Assembly: GCA_900318405.1 (NCBI GenBank)
Contig: ONKP01000022.1
Coordinates: 1-48,056, forward strand
DNA: 48,056 nucleotides
Reading direction: 5' to 3'
Source: an uncultured Eubacteriales bacterium
Lineage (GTDB): Bacteria > Bacillota > Clostridia > Lachnospirales > Lachnospiraceae
Of the stretch, positions 18,217 to 26,268 are shown one piece after another. Below the pieces are notes generated by a model. It had not been told where the DNA came from. It worked only from the letters and a program-made list of their open reading frames with translations, and did not search any database. Within the stretch, counting starts at the first letter, position 1. Each line of letters begins with the position of its first letter. The position numbers and the translations under genes were made by a program.

Positions 18217-21200
18217 TCAGATCGTGTGCAGCAGTCCTGCCGTCTGCGCTTCCTGCCGCAGGTAAATATTCATCGCATCCTCCAGCGCATCCATATCGCT
18301 CAGGTCGCGCGCCTCCAGCATGCGGTTGAGCAGCCGGTATTTGGTGCTGCCCGTCGTATCCATATCCACCAGAGAGATCTCAAAGGAATCCGTGTTGGTC
18401 GTCCCGCTGTCATCCGTGATGCTCAGGTAATACGTTAATTTTTCTCCGTAGAACAGCAGAAATTCCTTCGAAAAAATACCATGGTACACGTTTCTCATCG
18501 GCTCCGATACCCATTCGCCGGACGCGTCATCCGCCTCCGACAGACGGTAATGGATCGTCAGATGATCGGAGGGATCCGCCTGCTGCTCGATAAAGATCTT
18601 GTCCTCGATCTGGTAGGCCTGTGTCAGGTCCTTCGGCAGATCTCTGAAGAAATCAAACCGGCAGCCCTTTGCATCCATCTCGGCGAGAAGCCTCCGGCAG
18701 AGCGCTCTTCTGGAATCGGTGAGACTTCCCAGCCCTGCATAGTATTTCAACAGTGCCAGTTTGCAGATCGTATACGTCAGCTCGCCCTTCTGAACGGCAG
18801 ATTCCAGGATGATCATCGTCTCTCCCGTCATCGGCCTGTCACCGAGGAAGTAATAGTCCGACAGGTAAGCCAGAAAAGCATAGACGACCTCCCGTCTCCC
18901 TCCGGTGCGCAGAACGCTCTTCAGGACTGCCGTCTCATCATCCGGGAACTGATGCGTCTCTACCGAACGGAGAAGAATCCGCTCGCCCAGTGCCGTCGTC
19001 CGGAGTCCCTCCGCGCGCGCCCGTTTCCACAGCCGGCAGAGATCCTGCAGAGATCCGTCATATTTTTCCAGAAGAAAGCGCAGAATATCCCTGTCTGCCA
19101 GTCCGTTTCTGAACACCTGCCAGGCAGCGTACACCAGCGTATCGCTCCCGACGCGCCTGTCGGAACCGGCCATATGGTCCGTGATTTCCTTCAAAACGGG
19201 CAGCGGTATATCCTCTGTCCCGTATTTTCTGATCACGCGCCAGGCGTCCTCATATCTCTCCTGACACGTCAGCACCTTAACCGTTCCCGCCTTATCGGCT
19301 TCCGCACAGAGCTCCAGCTCCGACGGTCTGATCACGTCCGCCGTGAGAGCCGCTCTGTCCTGCTCCCCGTCCCAGGCGATCAGTTTTTTCCTCAGGATAC
19401 GGCGGTAGTCATCGGTAAAAGCATCGTTGCGCGACGCAGCCCGGCAGGCCGCCACTGTGTCGGCGTTGATATCCATCTGAAAGGCCTTTTCACGGCATAC
19501 ACAGAGCTCCGCACCCGGATCATCAATGCCGGCCTCCAGGATGGCTTTTGCGCTCTCCCGCTCGTCAAAGAGGCGTTTCTGCTCATAGGGCACTGTGACG
19601 GCATAGCGCCGCTGACTGACGTCCTCAAACAGGATGCACTCATCATCTGTGTACATGGGCACATAGGCCACACCGTCACGCACGGGCGCCGATGACTCAC
19701 GTTTCATCGCCGTGCCGCTCACGACAACACGGCGGATCGCAGGATCTGCCACGGTTATTTTTCTCATGAAGAGAACAGCCGACAGCAGGGCTGCTGTCTT
19801 CTCATCGCGGGGCGGCATGAAAAATTCACGGTAAAGGATCGCGTAGTTAACGTCGATTCTGCGCTTCTCCAGTGCCCTCTCGGCGAACGCCCGGATGCTG
19901 TCGATATAGTTCTGATAGCTGGTCTCATCCTGCTTCCTGTGCAGAATGATGCTCGCATAGAGCAGTGCTCTCCTGTTCTCACCCAGCGTATTGTTCGTGG
20001 CGAAATACATCTTGATCGGGAGAGGAAGTTCTTCCTCCGCCGGCTGATGATACGTCTCCATGTAATACTCGTACAGTCTCGTCACGCGGATGTCGCGCTC
20101 GACAGCTCTGGCGTACCAGCGGAAATTGGAAGGTGCTATCGGATTGCCCTTGATGGCCATCTTGCAGATGGCCTCCAGGACCTCATCATCGCTGTACTTC
20201 TCATAGCTCTTTGTGAGCAGGCGGAAAAGCAGCGGATGGTAGTTTTTCATGTTGCCGCAGAGGAACGCCGTGCGCTGGATCAGTTCATGCGTCATCAGTC
20301 CGTTTTCCGCTCCGAAGCTGAGGACATGGATCATAAAATCTGACAGGCGGCGCAGCAGCGTCTCCTCGGAAGCCAGCAGTGTCCATGCGTCCAGGTACAG
20401 GAACGGGCTGCTGCAGCCGGCGAGATAGCAGTTCTCATATGCCTGCATCAGATCCGCGGAAGAGATCTGCGAAAGATCCTCTTCGTCATGATACAGCCGG
20501 AGCAGCAGGTAATTCTGCGGATTCCGGGCGCTGTATTTGCGGAGCGTCGGCAGAATATCCGCTTTTTCTCTGGGAAGAAGCTCCACGCGCTTTGCGAGGT
20601 ACAGATACATGGCGCGCAGCTCGTCGGAGCGGGTCCTGACGGAGCCGTCGCGGAAGGGCCAGAGTGCCTCGATCGCTTTTGCGTTGTCACCCCGCGTATA
20701 TTCAATATATGCCTTATAAAGCATCGCCCAAGGGTCTGACGGATCAGCCTCGAGCATTTCTCCGACGGTGAGCATGGAGCTCTCCAGCCAGGATGGCTGA
20801 TCCAGGATGTGCAGCTGCAGATTAAGATAATCTCGCAGCAGCCAGGCGATGCGGCGTGCGCGCACGATCTGCGGACGGATCTCCGACGCCGGCTGGGCAG
20901 AGGCTTCGATCTGATACTCCAGCACCTGATGGGCGCTACGGATGCGGATTTTTCCGAAAGAACGGCCTTCCCCCAGGTTTTCCTTATGAACCACATATTC
21001 CAGGCCATACACGCCGCCGATGAAATCGTCCCCGGTGACGATCTTCCGGTCTACTTCCAGAAAGCTTCCCTCGGTCTCCACTTCGAGCCGTATGTAGCCC
21101 CAGGTGCTCCGGTAGACAAACAGCGTGTCCTTCTGTGACGCGTCGAGGTGGTATACCGCCTTTTCCTGCTTGTCCGTGCTGATCTCCACGGGCTCTTTCT

Positions 21201-21762
21201 TGCCTGTCGCGACGAGGAACTCTTCCAGATTCTGGTAGGTGACCGGATTGGCAGACATGCCCCTGTACAGTGCCAGATACTGCCGGTTGTTCCCGTTCAG
21301 AACGCCGGGAAAATCCGGGTCCGTAAAGAGGCGGAATCCCTCCCGCATGCTGCGCTGACACACTCTGGAAAAATCATCGAGTGTGCGTACATCGCCGAAC
21401 CGGCCGTTCTCCTGTACGTCCGTGATCTCGATGTCTGCCGGCACCGTGTACTCCGAGAGATTGCTGCGCACCAGAATGTCCGCATGAATTTTTTCTCCCG
21501 CGCTGAGGCCGGTAGTGCCAATGGTAAACCGGATCTCGCAGTTTCTCCCCTCGAACTCATCCTTCTCGAAGGTGATCCGCCCGCTGTCCGACAATACTTT
21601 CCCGAAAATCAGGCTCCCGTCCTCTGCGCGGATGGTGAAACCCGCATCCGCGGTTTCTCCGGCGCAGATTTTCAGCGAAATGCTCTCCGGAGAAGCGATC
21701 ATCTGCGGAAGACGATAGACATATCCTGCTCTGACTGTTCTTTGTCCGTTCAAAATACTCAC
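18217..21762 (-). CDS. Giant beta-domain/helical-repeat protein of unknown function (DUF5717-like)
   Basis: An 1181-residue protein without signal peptide or TM segment, so probably cytoplasmic. Residues 1-130 and 195-300 look like beta-sandwich domains; about 310-700 and 850-1060 read as alpha-helical repeats (TPR/HEAT-like, rich in Leu, Tyr and Arg); the end returns to a beta-rich domain. No catalytic motif is recognised. From memory it matches clostridial DUF5717, usually beside DUF5716. The start used is GTG at 21762; a TTG at 21753 after GGGTGAG is an alternative. It has its own promoter at 21797-21825 whose -35 lies in the last codons of fbp. Confidence 0.75.
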   Translation of the reverse strand: MSILNGQRTVRAGYVYRLPQMIASPESISLKICAGETADAGFTIRAEDGSLIFGKVLSDSGRITFEKDEFEGRNCEIRFTIGTTGLSAGEKIHADILVRSNLSEYTVPADIEITDVQENGRFGDVRTLDDFSRVCQRSMREGFRLFTDPDFPGVLNGNNRQYLALYRGMSANPVTYQNLEEFLVATGKKEPVEISTDKQEKAVYHLDASQKDTLFVYRSTWGYIRLEVETEGSFLEVDRKIVTGDDFIGGVYGLEYVVHKENLGEGRSFGKIRIRSAHQVLEYQIEASAQPASEIRPQIVRARRIAWLLRDYLNLQLHILDQPSWLESSMLTVGEMLEADPSDPWAMLYKAYIEYTRGDNAKAIEALWPFRDGSVRTRSDELRAMYLYLAKRVELLPREKADILPTLRKYSARNPQNYLLLRLYHDEEDLSQISSADLMQAYENCYLAGCSSPFLYLDAWTLLASEETLLRRLSDFMIHVLSFGAENGLMTHELIQRTAFLCGNMKNYHPLLFRLLTKSYEKYSDDEVLEAICKMAIKGNPIAPSNFRWYARAVERDIRVTRLYEYYMETYHQPAEEELPLPIKMYFATNNTLGENRRALLYASIILHRKQDETSYQNYIDSIRAFAERALEKRRIDVNYAILYREFFMPPRDEKTAALLSAVLFMRKITVADPAIRRVVVSGTAMKRESSAPVRDGVAYVPMYTDDECILFEDVSQRRYAVTVPYEQKRLFDERESAKAILEAGIDDPGAELCVCREKAFQMDINADTVAACRAASRNDAFTDDYRRILRKKLIAWDGEQDRAALTADVIRPSELELCAEADKAGTVKVLTCQERYEDAWRVIRKYGTEDIPLPVLKEITDHMAGSDRRVGSDTLVYAAWQVFRNGLADRDILRFLLEKYDGSLQDLCRLWKRARAEGLRTTALGERILLRSVETHQFPDDETAVLKSVLRTGGRREVVYAFLAYLSDYYFLGDRPMTGETMIILESAVQKGELTYTICKLALLKYYAGLGSLTDSRRALCRRLLAEMDAKGCRFDFFRDLPKDLTQAYQIEDKIFIEQQADPSDHLTIHYRLSEADDASGEWVSEPMRNVYHGIFSKEFLLFYGEKLTYYLSITDDSGTTNTDSFEISLVDMDTTGSTKYRLLNRMLEARDLSDMDALEDAMNIYLRQEAQTAGLLHTI

Positions 21763-21796
21763 CCTGTCTGTGAAAAATCGTTGTACTGCCTGTCTG

Positions 21797-21825
21797 ATTA
21801 TACCGCAGCCCGTAATTCATCGCAA
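21797..21825 (-). promoter_or_regulatory. Promoter of the three-gene unknown operon
   Basis: On the minus strand TTGCGA (21820-21825) and a perfect TATAAT (21797-21802) are exactly 17 bases apart. The -35 overlaps the final codon and stop of fbp. The start near 21790 gives a 28-nt leader to the GTG. Confidence 0.65.
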
Positions 21826-23850
21826 CGCGTGCGGGTTCTCGACGATGAGGCCGCTGCGGTACGCGTACAGCAGTTCCTTCAGGCTGCTGATCCGCTCGCG
21901 CAATTTTCTGCCGGTATCCGTGTCGCGGATCATAATCCTCTCGGGCGCGTTCATGGAGATGATGCGGTCGTTGTGAATATCCGTCTCGTTCTTCACGGCA
22001 TCTTCTATGGACGTAAACGGTTCATGCGCCACGAGATTCATGCCGTAGGAATTATACGTGAGTGTGTAGCCCGCGATACCTGTCTGCTTCTGGTATGCCT
22101 TCGAAAATCCTCCGTCGATGATCAGCACCTTGCCGCCGCACTTGGCAGGGCTCTCACCTCTGCTCTGCAGCACCGGCACATGACCGTTGACGATATGCGC
22201 ATCCGTCCCGAGTCCGAATTCCGCGAGCACACGGTTCATGACCTCTTCGTTGTCCAGCAGCTGATAGTACGGGTTCTTCGTCTCGACGTGCGTCTCCTTC
22301 TCAGCGATAAAATACCGCTCGAACGTCGTCATTTTATTTTTGCCGAAAAGCGGTGACATCGGGCTGCACCAGATCCAGTAGATGATGTCGCGTCCCTTCT
22401 GTCTCTCCTCCTCGTCCGTGGAGAAAAATGCACGGCGCACGTATTTCTCCAGCTCATCGTACAGCTTTCTGCCGGCGAACTTCTGCCCGTAGACCTCCAC
22501 CTTCTCGAAATTGCCGTCGCGGTCGAGCGGAATGCAGCCATGATAGAGGAGATTGTTGTTGTACACCAGGTAGAGGCTGCCCTTGTTCAGAAGGAACTGC
22601 ATGTGCGTCTGCAGCTTCTCACACTGCTGAAACGCACTCTGCATGCGCTCCATCACGTTTTCCTCCGCCTCCGTCAGCCGGTAGGGATCGGCGGGATCGA
22701 TGGTGGGAAAACTGGTGTCGAGCAGCCTGTATGTCTTTCCGTCGAGTGTGATCGTTCCCTTCTCATAATCGATGCGGTCAAGCAGCATCCGGGATTCCAT
22801 GTGGAATTCAGGGCGCCGGCGGAACAGCTGCCCCTCCAGCTTGAACTGGATGATGGCGATGGCCTTGTGCATCTTCATATTGAGGAGCGTCTCGCTGTCC
22901 GTGTCCTGCTCATGCCCCTTGATCCGGAAAAGCGTGCAGGGATCGTCCCGGTACGCATCCATGGCAAAGGTGGCGAGCGGAAGCATGTTGATGCCGTAGC
23001 CGTCCTCAAGGATGTTGAAATTGCCGTAACGCGCCTGGATCCGCAGCACAGTGGCTATGCACTCCAGCGACCCGGCGGCGGCACCCATCCACGTGATGTC
23101 ATGGTTTCCCCAGCAGATGTCGAGGGAGTGATAGCGAAGCAGCCGGTCCATGATCTTGTCCGGTCCGGGTCCGCGGTCGTAGATATCGCCGAGGATATGC
23201 AGGTGATCGACGACGAGGCGCTGGATCAGGTGGCTGAGCGCGACGATCAGCTCCTCTGCCCGGTCAACCTCGATGATCGTGTCTATGATCGCGTTGTAAT
23301 ACGCTTCCTTCTCGGTAACCTCGGGCTTTTCCGTGATCAGTTCCTCGATGACATAGGCGAATTCCTTCGGCATCGCCTTGCGCACCTTGGAACGGGTGTA
23401 CTTGGAGGCCACCCGCTTGCAGATCTCAATGAGACGATACAGGGTAATCCTGTACCAGTCCACCATGTTTTTCTCCGTGCGACGGATGATATCCATTTTT
23501 TCCCGCGGATAGTAGATCAGCGTGGCCAGCATATTTTTGTCCGCTTCGGAGAGCGTGCGGCCGAAGACATCGTTGATCTTCATCTTCACGGCGCCGGATC
23601 CGTTCTTCAGCACGTGGATAAACGCCTCGTATTCGCCGTGAATATCCGTGATGAAATGCTCGGTGCCCTTCGGCAGGTTGAGTATGGCCTCCAGGTTGAT
23701 GATCTCCGTCGACGCTTCGGCGATGGTCGGATAGATCTCAGCCAGCGTTCTCAGATATCTCATTTCCTGCGGATCGCTGATATTGTTAAAATTCTGTACT
23801 GTGACGCGTTCTTCACTTTCCCCAAAAAATGTCTGCGTATTATTCTGCAT
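21817..23850 (-). CDS. fbp: Fructose-1,6-bisphosphatase, class III
   Basis: A 677-residue gluconeogenic phosphatase of the Bacillus subtilis Fbp type (about 670 residues). Metallophosphatase-like motifs include TDIHGEYEAF (D and H ligands), LGDIYDRGPGPD, WGNHDITWMGA and NGHVPV. I prefer the ATG at 23850, about 6 nt after GGGGAGA; two in-frame upstream starts (23883 and 23946) have weak ribosome sites. No nearby gluconeogenic gene. Confidence 0.95.
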   Translation of the reverse strand: MQNNTQTFFGESEERVTVQNFNNISDPQEMRYLRTLAEIYPTIAEASTEIINLEAILNLPKGTEHFITDIHGEYEAFIHVLKNGSGAVKMKINDVFGRTLSEADKNMLATLIYYPREKMDIIRRTEKNMVDWYRITLYRLIEICKRVASKYTRSKVRKAMPKEFAYVIEELITEKPEVTEKEAYYNAIIDTIIEVDRAEELIVALSHLIQRLVVDHLHILGDIYDRGPGPDKIMDRLLRYHSLDICWGNHDITWMGAAAGSLECIATVLRIQARYGNFNILEDGYGINMLPLATFAMDAYRDDPCTLFRIKGHEQDTDSETLLNMKMHKAIAIIQFKLEGQLFRRRPEFHMESRMLLDRIDYEKGTITLDGKTYRLLDTSFPTIDPADPYRLTEAEENVMERMQSAFQQCEKLQTHMQFLLNKGSLYLVYNNNLLYHGCIPLDRDGNFEKVEVYGQKFAGRKLYDELEKYVRRAFFSTDEEERQKGRDIIYWIWCSPMSPLFGKNKMTTFERYFIAEKETHVETKNPYYQLLDNEEVMNRVLAEFGLGTDAHIVNGHVPVLQSRGESPAKCGGKVLIIDGGFSKAYQKQTGIAGYTLTYNSYGMNLVAHEPFTSIEDAVKNETDIHNDRIISMNAPERIMIRDTDTGRKLRERISSLKELLYAYRSGLIVENPHALR

Positions 23851-23967
23851 GGTTCTCCCCAAAGCTGTATACTGTGTACTCATTTCACAAACCCGCTGCC
23901 GTATCGGCCTGCGCGTCACTGTTCGCTCTTTGCCAGCCACCGTCACCCATGGAGACTTTCAGTCTCG

Positions 23968-24019
23968 AGCCGGAAGTCTCTGTGTGTTCCGTGGCTCTGA
24001 CAGCATCTGAGCTGTCATA
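23968..24019 (+). repeat. Palindromic intergenic element, family 1, copy B
   Basis: Second copy of the element at 4254-4305, same orientation, here between fbp and the C39-like gene. The hairpin is stronger (TGACAGC/GCTGTCA, 23998-24017). A further hairpin GAGACT/AGTCTC sits beside it at 23952-23967. Confidence 0.7.
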
Positions 24020-24038
24020 CCCCGGCGGACATCCTGTG

Positions 24039-24728
24039 TCATGAAGGATTCCCCGGTCGTATCTCGAAGAAATGGCAGAATCCGATCCCGGCTGTGTCCA
24101 GGTAAGCAGGTTCCCCGCTCCACCCGTCCGCAATGATCAGGTACCGCCGCCGCAGGGGCTTCCTGTTGCGCGCCGTGCTCACCACCTCCGTCATGCCGCA
24201 GCAGATGACGTGATGATCCCCGTACACCGGATGGTGTCTCAGTTCGATGTAGAGGAGACTGCCCCTTCTCAGGGCGTCCGTGAAGCTCCCGGCGGATATT
24301 GGCTGATGAAAAATAACGTGAGCGCGGATGCCGTAGTGATACATTACCGCGCGGAGATATTCGCCGCAGCGAAGGTCCTGCGTTCCGCCGAAATGATGCA
24401 GGAAATCCATATTCCAGTATATCCCGTGCCTCTGTCCGATGCGCGCAGCCGTGGTAAACACTTCCTGCACATGCTCCTGCTGCCATTTCCGGCTGTCTCC
24501 GCCGGCAGCTGACAGCGTCAGGATTGCGTTGGTCACAGAGACCGGACCGCAGTGACGTTTGTAGCCGCGGCCCAGACCGGCGAACATGTCCGTTGTGGTG
24601 TACGCCATATATGGTTCCCAGGAATTCCAAACCTTGCGAACCTCAAACGGGACGCCCGTTTTCGCCTGTGCGTCCGCGGCAGGATCATGGATCGGCCGGG
24701 GATTGATTTTCTTCGTTTTTCGCAGCAT
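24039..24728 (-). CDS. C39-like papain-fold cysteine peptidase, stand-alone
   Basis: A 229-residue protein without an apparent signal peptide or TM segment. HCGPVSVTNAIL (C60) resembles the nucleophile block of peptidase C39/C39-like proteins, GDHHVICCG (H173) the catalytic histidine block, and IADGWSG (D201) the third residue. No ABC transporter is attached and no bacteriocin precursor is seen nearby, so it is not a typical bacteriocin exporter. The start is the ATG at 24728 after AAGGA. The upstream region (24832-24875) carries a palindromic repeat shared with the csoR-copA gap. Substrate unknown. Confidence 0.7.
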   Translation of the reverse strand: MLRKTKKINPRPIHDPAADAQAKTGVPFEVRKVWNSWEPYMAYTTTDMFAGLGRGYKRHCGPVSVTNAILTLSAAGGDSRKWQQEHVQEVFTTAARIGQRHGIYWNMDFLHHFGGTQDLRCGEYLRAVMYHYGIRAHVIFHQPISAGSFTDALRRGSLLYIELRHHPVYGDHHVICCGMTEVVSTARNRKPLRRRYLIIADGWSGEPAYLDTAGIGFCHFFEIRPGNPS

Positions 24729-24831
24729 AAATATATCCTTCTGTTTATCGTGTATGTGTAATACGGTCAACAGCTTCCACGGCGATCCCGAATTACCCAG
24801 ATACAAAGAGTCTTTGTGTATTTGCCAACAC

Positions 24832-24875
24832 TTGTATAAATCTGCGCGCCTCTGGCATGCGACGGACTTATACAA
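24832..24875. repeat. Palindromic intergenic element, family 2, short copy
   Basis: TTGTATAA (24832-24839) and TTATACAA (24868-24875) enclose CTCTGGCATGCGACGGA. The right half is nearly identical to 31168-31193. It lies about 100 bp upstream of the C39-like gene. Confidence 0.7.
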
Positions 24876-25057
24876 CAATTCTACCACAGCTGCCAAAGTT
24901 GCTCTATCTTTTTAACACACTGGTTCGGAAATGTATGCTATTATTTAAGTATCTGAGCCGCAGGTCATATCCGTCATGCGGAAATGGCGGCAGTTTACCG
25001 TTATGCAGCTTTGCGCTGCACACAGCCTGATACTTCAGGTAAGAGGAGGATTTGCAT

Positions 25058-26098
25058 ATGGGTGTACTGCTTATCATCATTCTGATCATTGTCATCTGGA
25101 TCCTGGCCGCCAATTTCCGGGTGGTGCCGCAGGCAAACGCGTACGTCATCGAGCACCTCGGCAAATATAAGACGACATGGGGCGCCGGCCTGCATATCAA
25201 GGCACCTTTCATCGAGCGGATTGCAGCCAAAGTGTCCCTGAAGGAGCAGGTTCTTGACTTCCCGCCGCAGCCCGTCATCACCAAGGATAACGTGACGATG
25301 CAGATCGATTCCGTTGTCTTCTGCTATGTATTCGATCCCCGCCTGTTTACCTACGGCGTGGAAAATCCGGTGGCAGGCCTTCAGAATCTCTCGGCGACAA
25401 CGCTCCGCAATATCATCGGAGAGATGGAGCTCGACCAGACACTGACCAGTCGCGACCAGATCAATACACGCCTGCAGGCGGTGCTCGACCAGGCGACCGA
25501 TCCCTGGGGCATCAAGGTCACCCGTGTGGAGATCAAAAATATTCAGCCTCCGAAGGAAATCGAGGAGGTCATGACCAAGCAGATGCGCGCCGAGCGTGAA
25601 CGCCGCCAGACTGTACTCGAGGCGCAGGCGCATCAGGAAGCTGTTGTCAGCCGTGCCGAGGGTGATAAAAAAGCGAAGATCCTCGCCGCCGAGGCTGAGA
25701 GGGACGCACAGATTTCCCTGGCGGAAGGCCGTGCGAAATCCATCTCTCTCGTTTACCAGGCTGAGGCAGATGGTCTGCGCGCACTGAAAGATGCGAACAT
25801 CGATGAATCCGTGCTGCGCCTGAAAGGCATTGAGGCACTGAAGACCGTATCGGACGGCCGCGCCACAAAGATCTATATGCCGAGCGACCTGACCAATGTC
25901 ATCTCCAGTCTCGGACTTGCCTCAGAGGCACTGGGCATCGGTGATGCGATACCAATTGACAAAACGGCCAAACCGGTACCGCCGAAACCCGTCGATCCCT
26001 GCCTGAGCAGCGAATCCAGCGAGGCAACGCTGAACGCCGCGGCAACAGGTGCTGCCATTGAATCCGACGTGGAGCATCAGGCTGCAGAAAAGAACTGA
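25058..26098 (+). CDS. SPFH/Band 7 (stomatin-prohibitin) membrane protein
   Basis: A 346-residue protein with one N-terminal TM helix (residues 2-20) followed by an SPFH domain (25-190: VVPQANAYVIEHLGKYKTTW, FPPQPVITKDNVTM) and a charged coiled coil (180-250, Ala/Glu/Arg-rich). It resembles QmcA/stomatin proteins, thought to scaffold membrane microdomains and often to control proteases. No NfeD partner is adjacent. The ATG at 25058 lies 8 nt after AGAGGAGG. A weak promoter candidate is TTAACA at 24912-24917 with TATGCT 16 bases on. It ends at a strong terminator. Confidence 0.9.
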   Translation: MGVLLIIILIIVIWILAANFRVVPQANAYVIEHLGKYKTTWGAGLHIKAPFIERIAAKVSLKEQVLDFPPQPVITKDNVTMQIDSVVFCYVFDPRLFTYGVENPVAGLQNLSATTLRNIIGEMELDQTLTSRDQINTRLQAVLDQATDPWGIKVTRVEIKNIQPPKEIEEVMTKQMRAERERRQTVLEAQAHQEAVVSRAEGDKKAKILAAEAERDAQISLAEGRAKSISLVYQAEADGLRALKDANIDESVLRLKGIEALKTVSDGRATKIYMPSDLTNVISSLGLASEALGIGDAIPIDKTAKPVPPKPVDPCLSSESSEATLNAAATGAAIESDVEHQAAEKN

Positions 26099-26103
26099 AT
26101 GGG

Positions 26104-26148
26104 AAAGGGCTGTGAAGAAATGTTTTGCATTTCTTCACAGCCCTTTTT
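26104..26148 (+). terminator. Strong intrinsic terminator after the SPFH gene
   Basis: A 19-bp perfect stem (AAAGGGCTGTGAAGAAATG at 26104-26122 with its complement at 26128-26146), a five-base loop, and a T-run. Confidence 0.95.
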
Positions 26149-26188
26149 ATGTTTTTACATCTTTGGTTCTATGATCCTCATATCCAAA

Positions 26189-26242
26189 AATACAGATGCT
26201 TCCAACCTGCAACCATCTGCTGCGGATGGAGTCATCTGTATT
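26189..26242. repeat. Palindromic intergenic element, family 3, complete copy
   Basis: AATACAGATG (26189-26198) and CATCTGTATT (26233-26242) are perfect inverted arms. The left half recurs, reverse-complemented, at 47940-47972 with about three mismatches in 33 bases. Confidence 0.7.
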
Positions 26243-26268
26243 CCGGACTATTATGAATCTGGTTGAGT

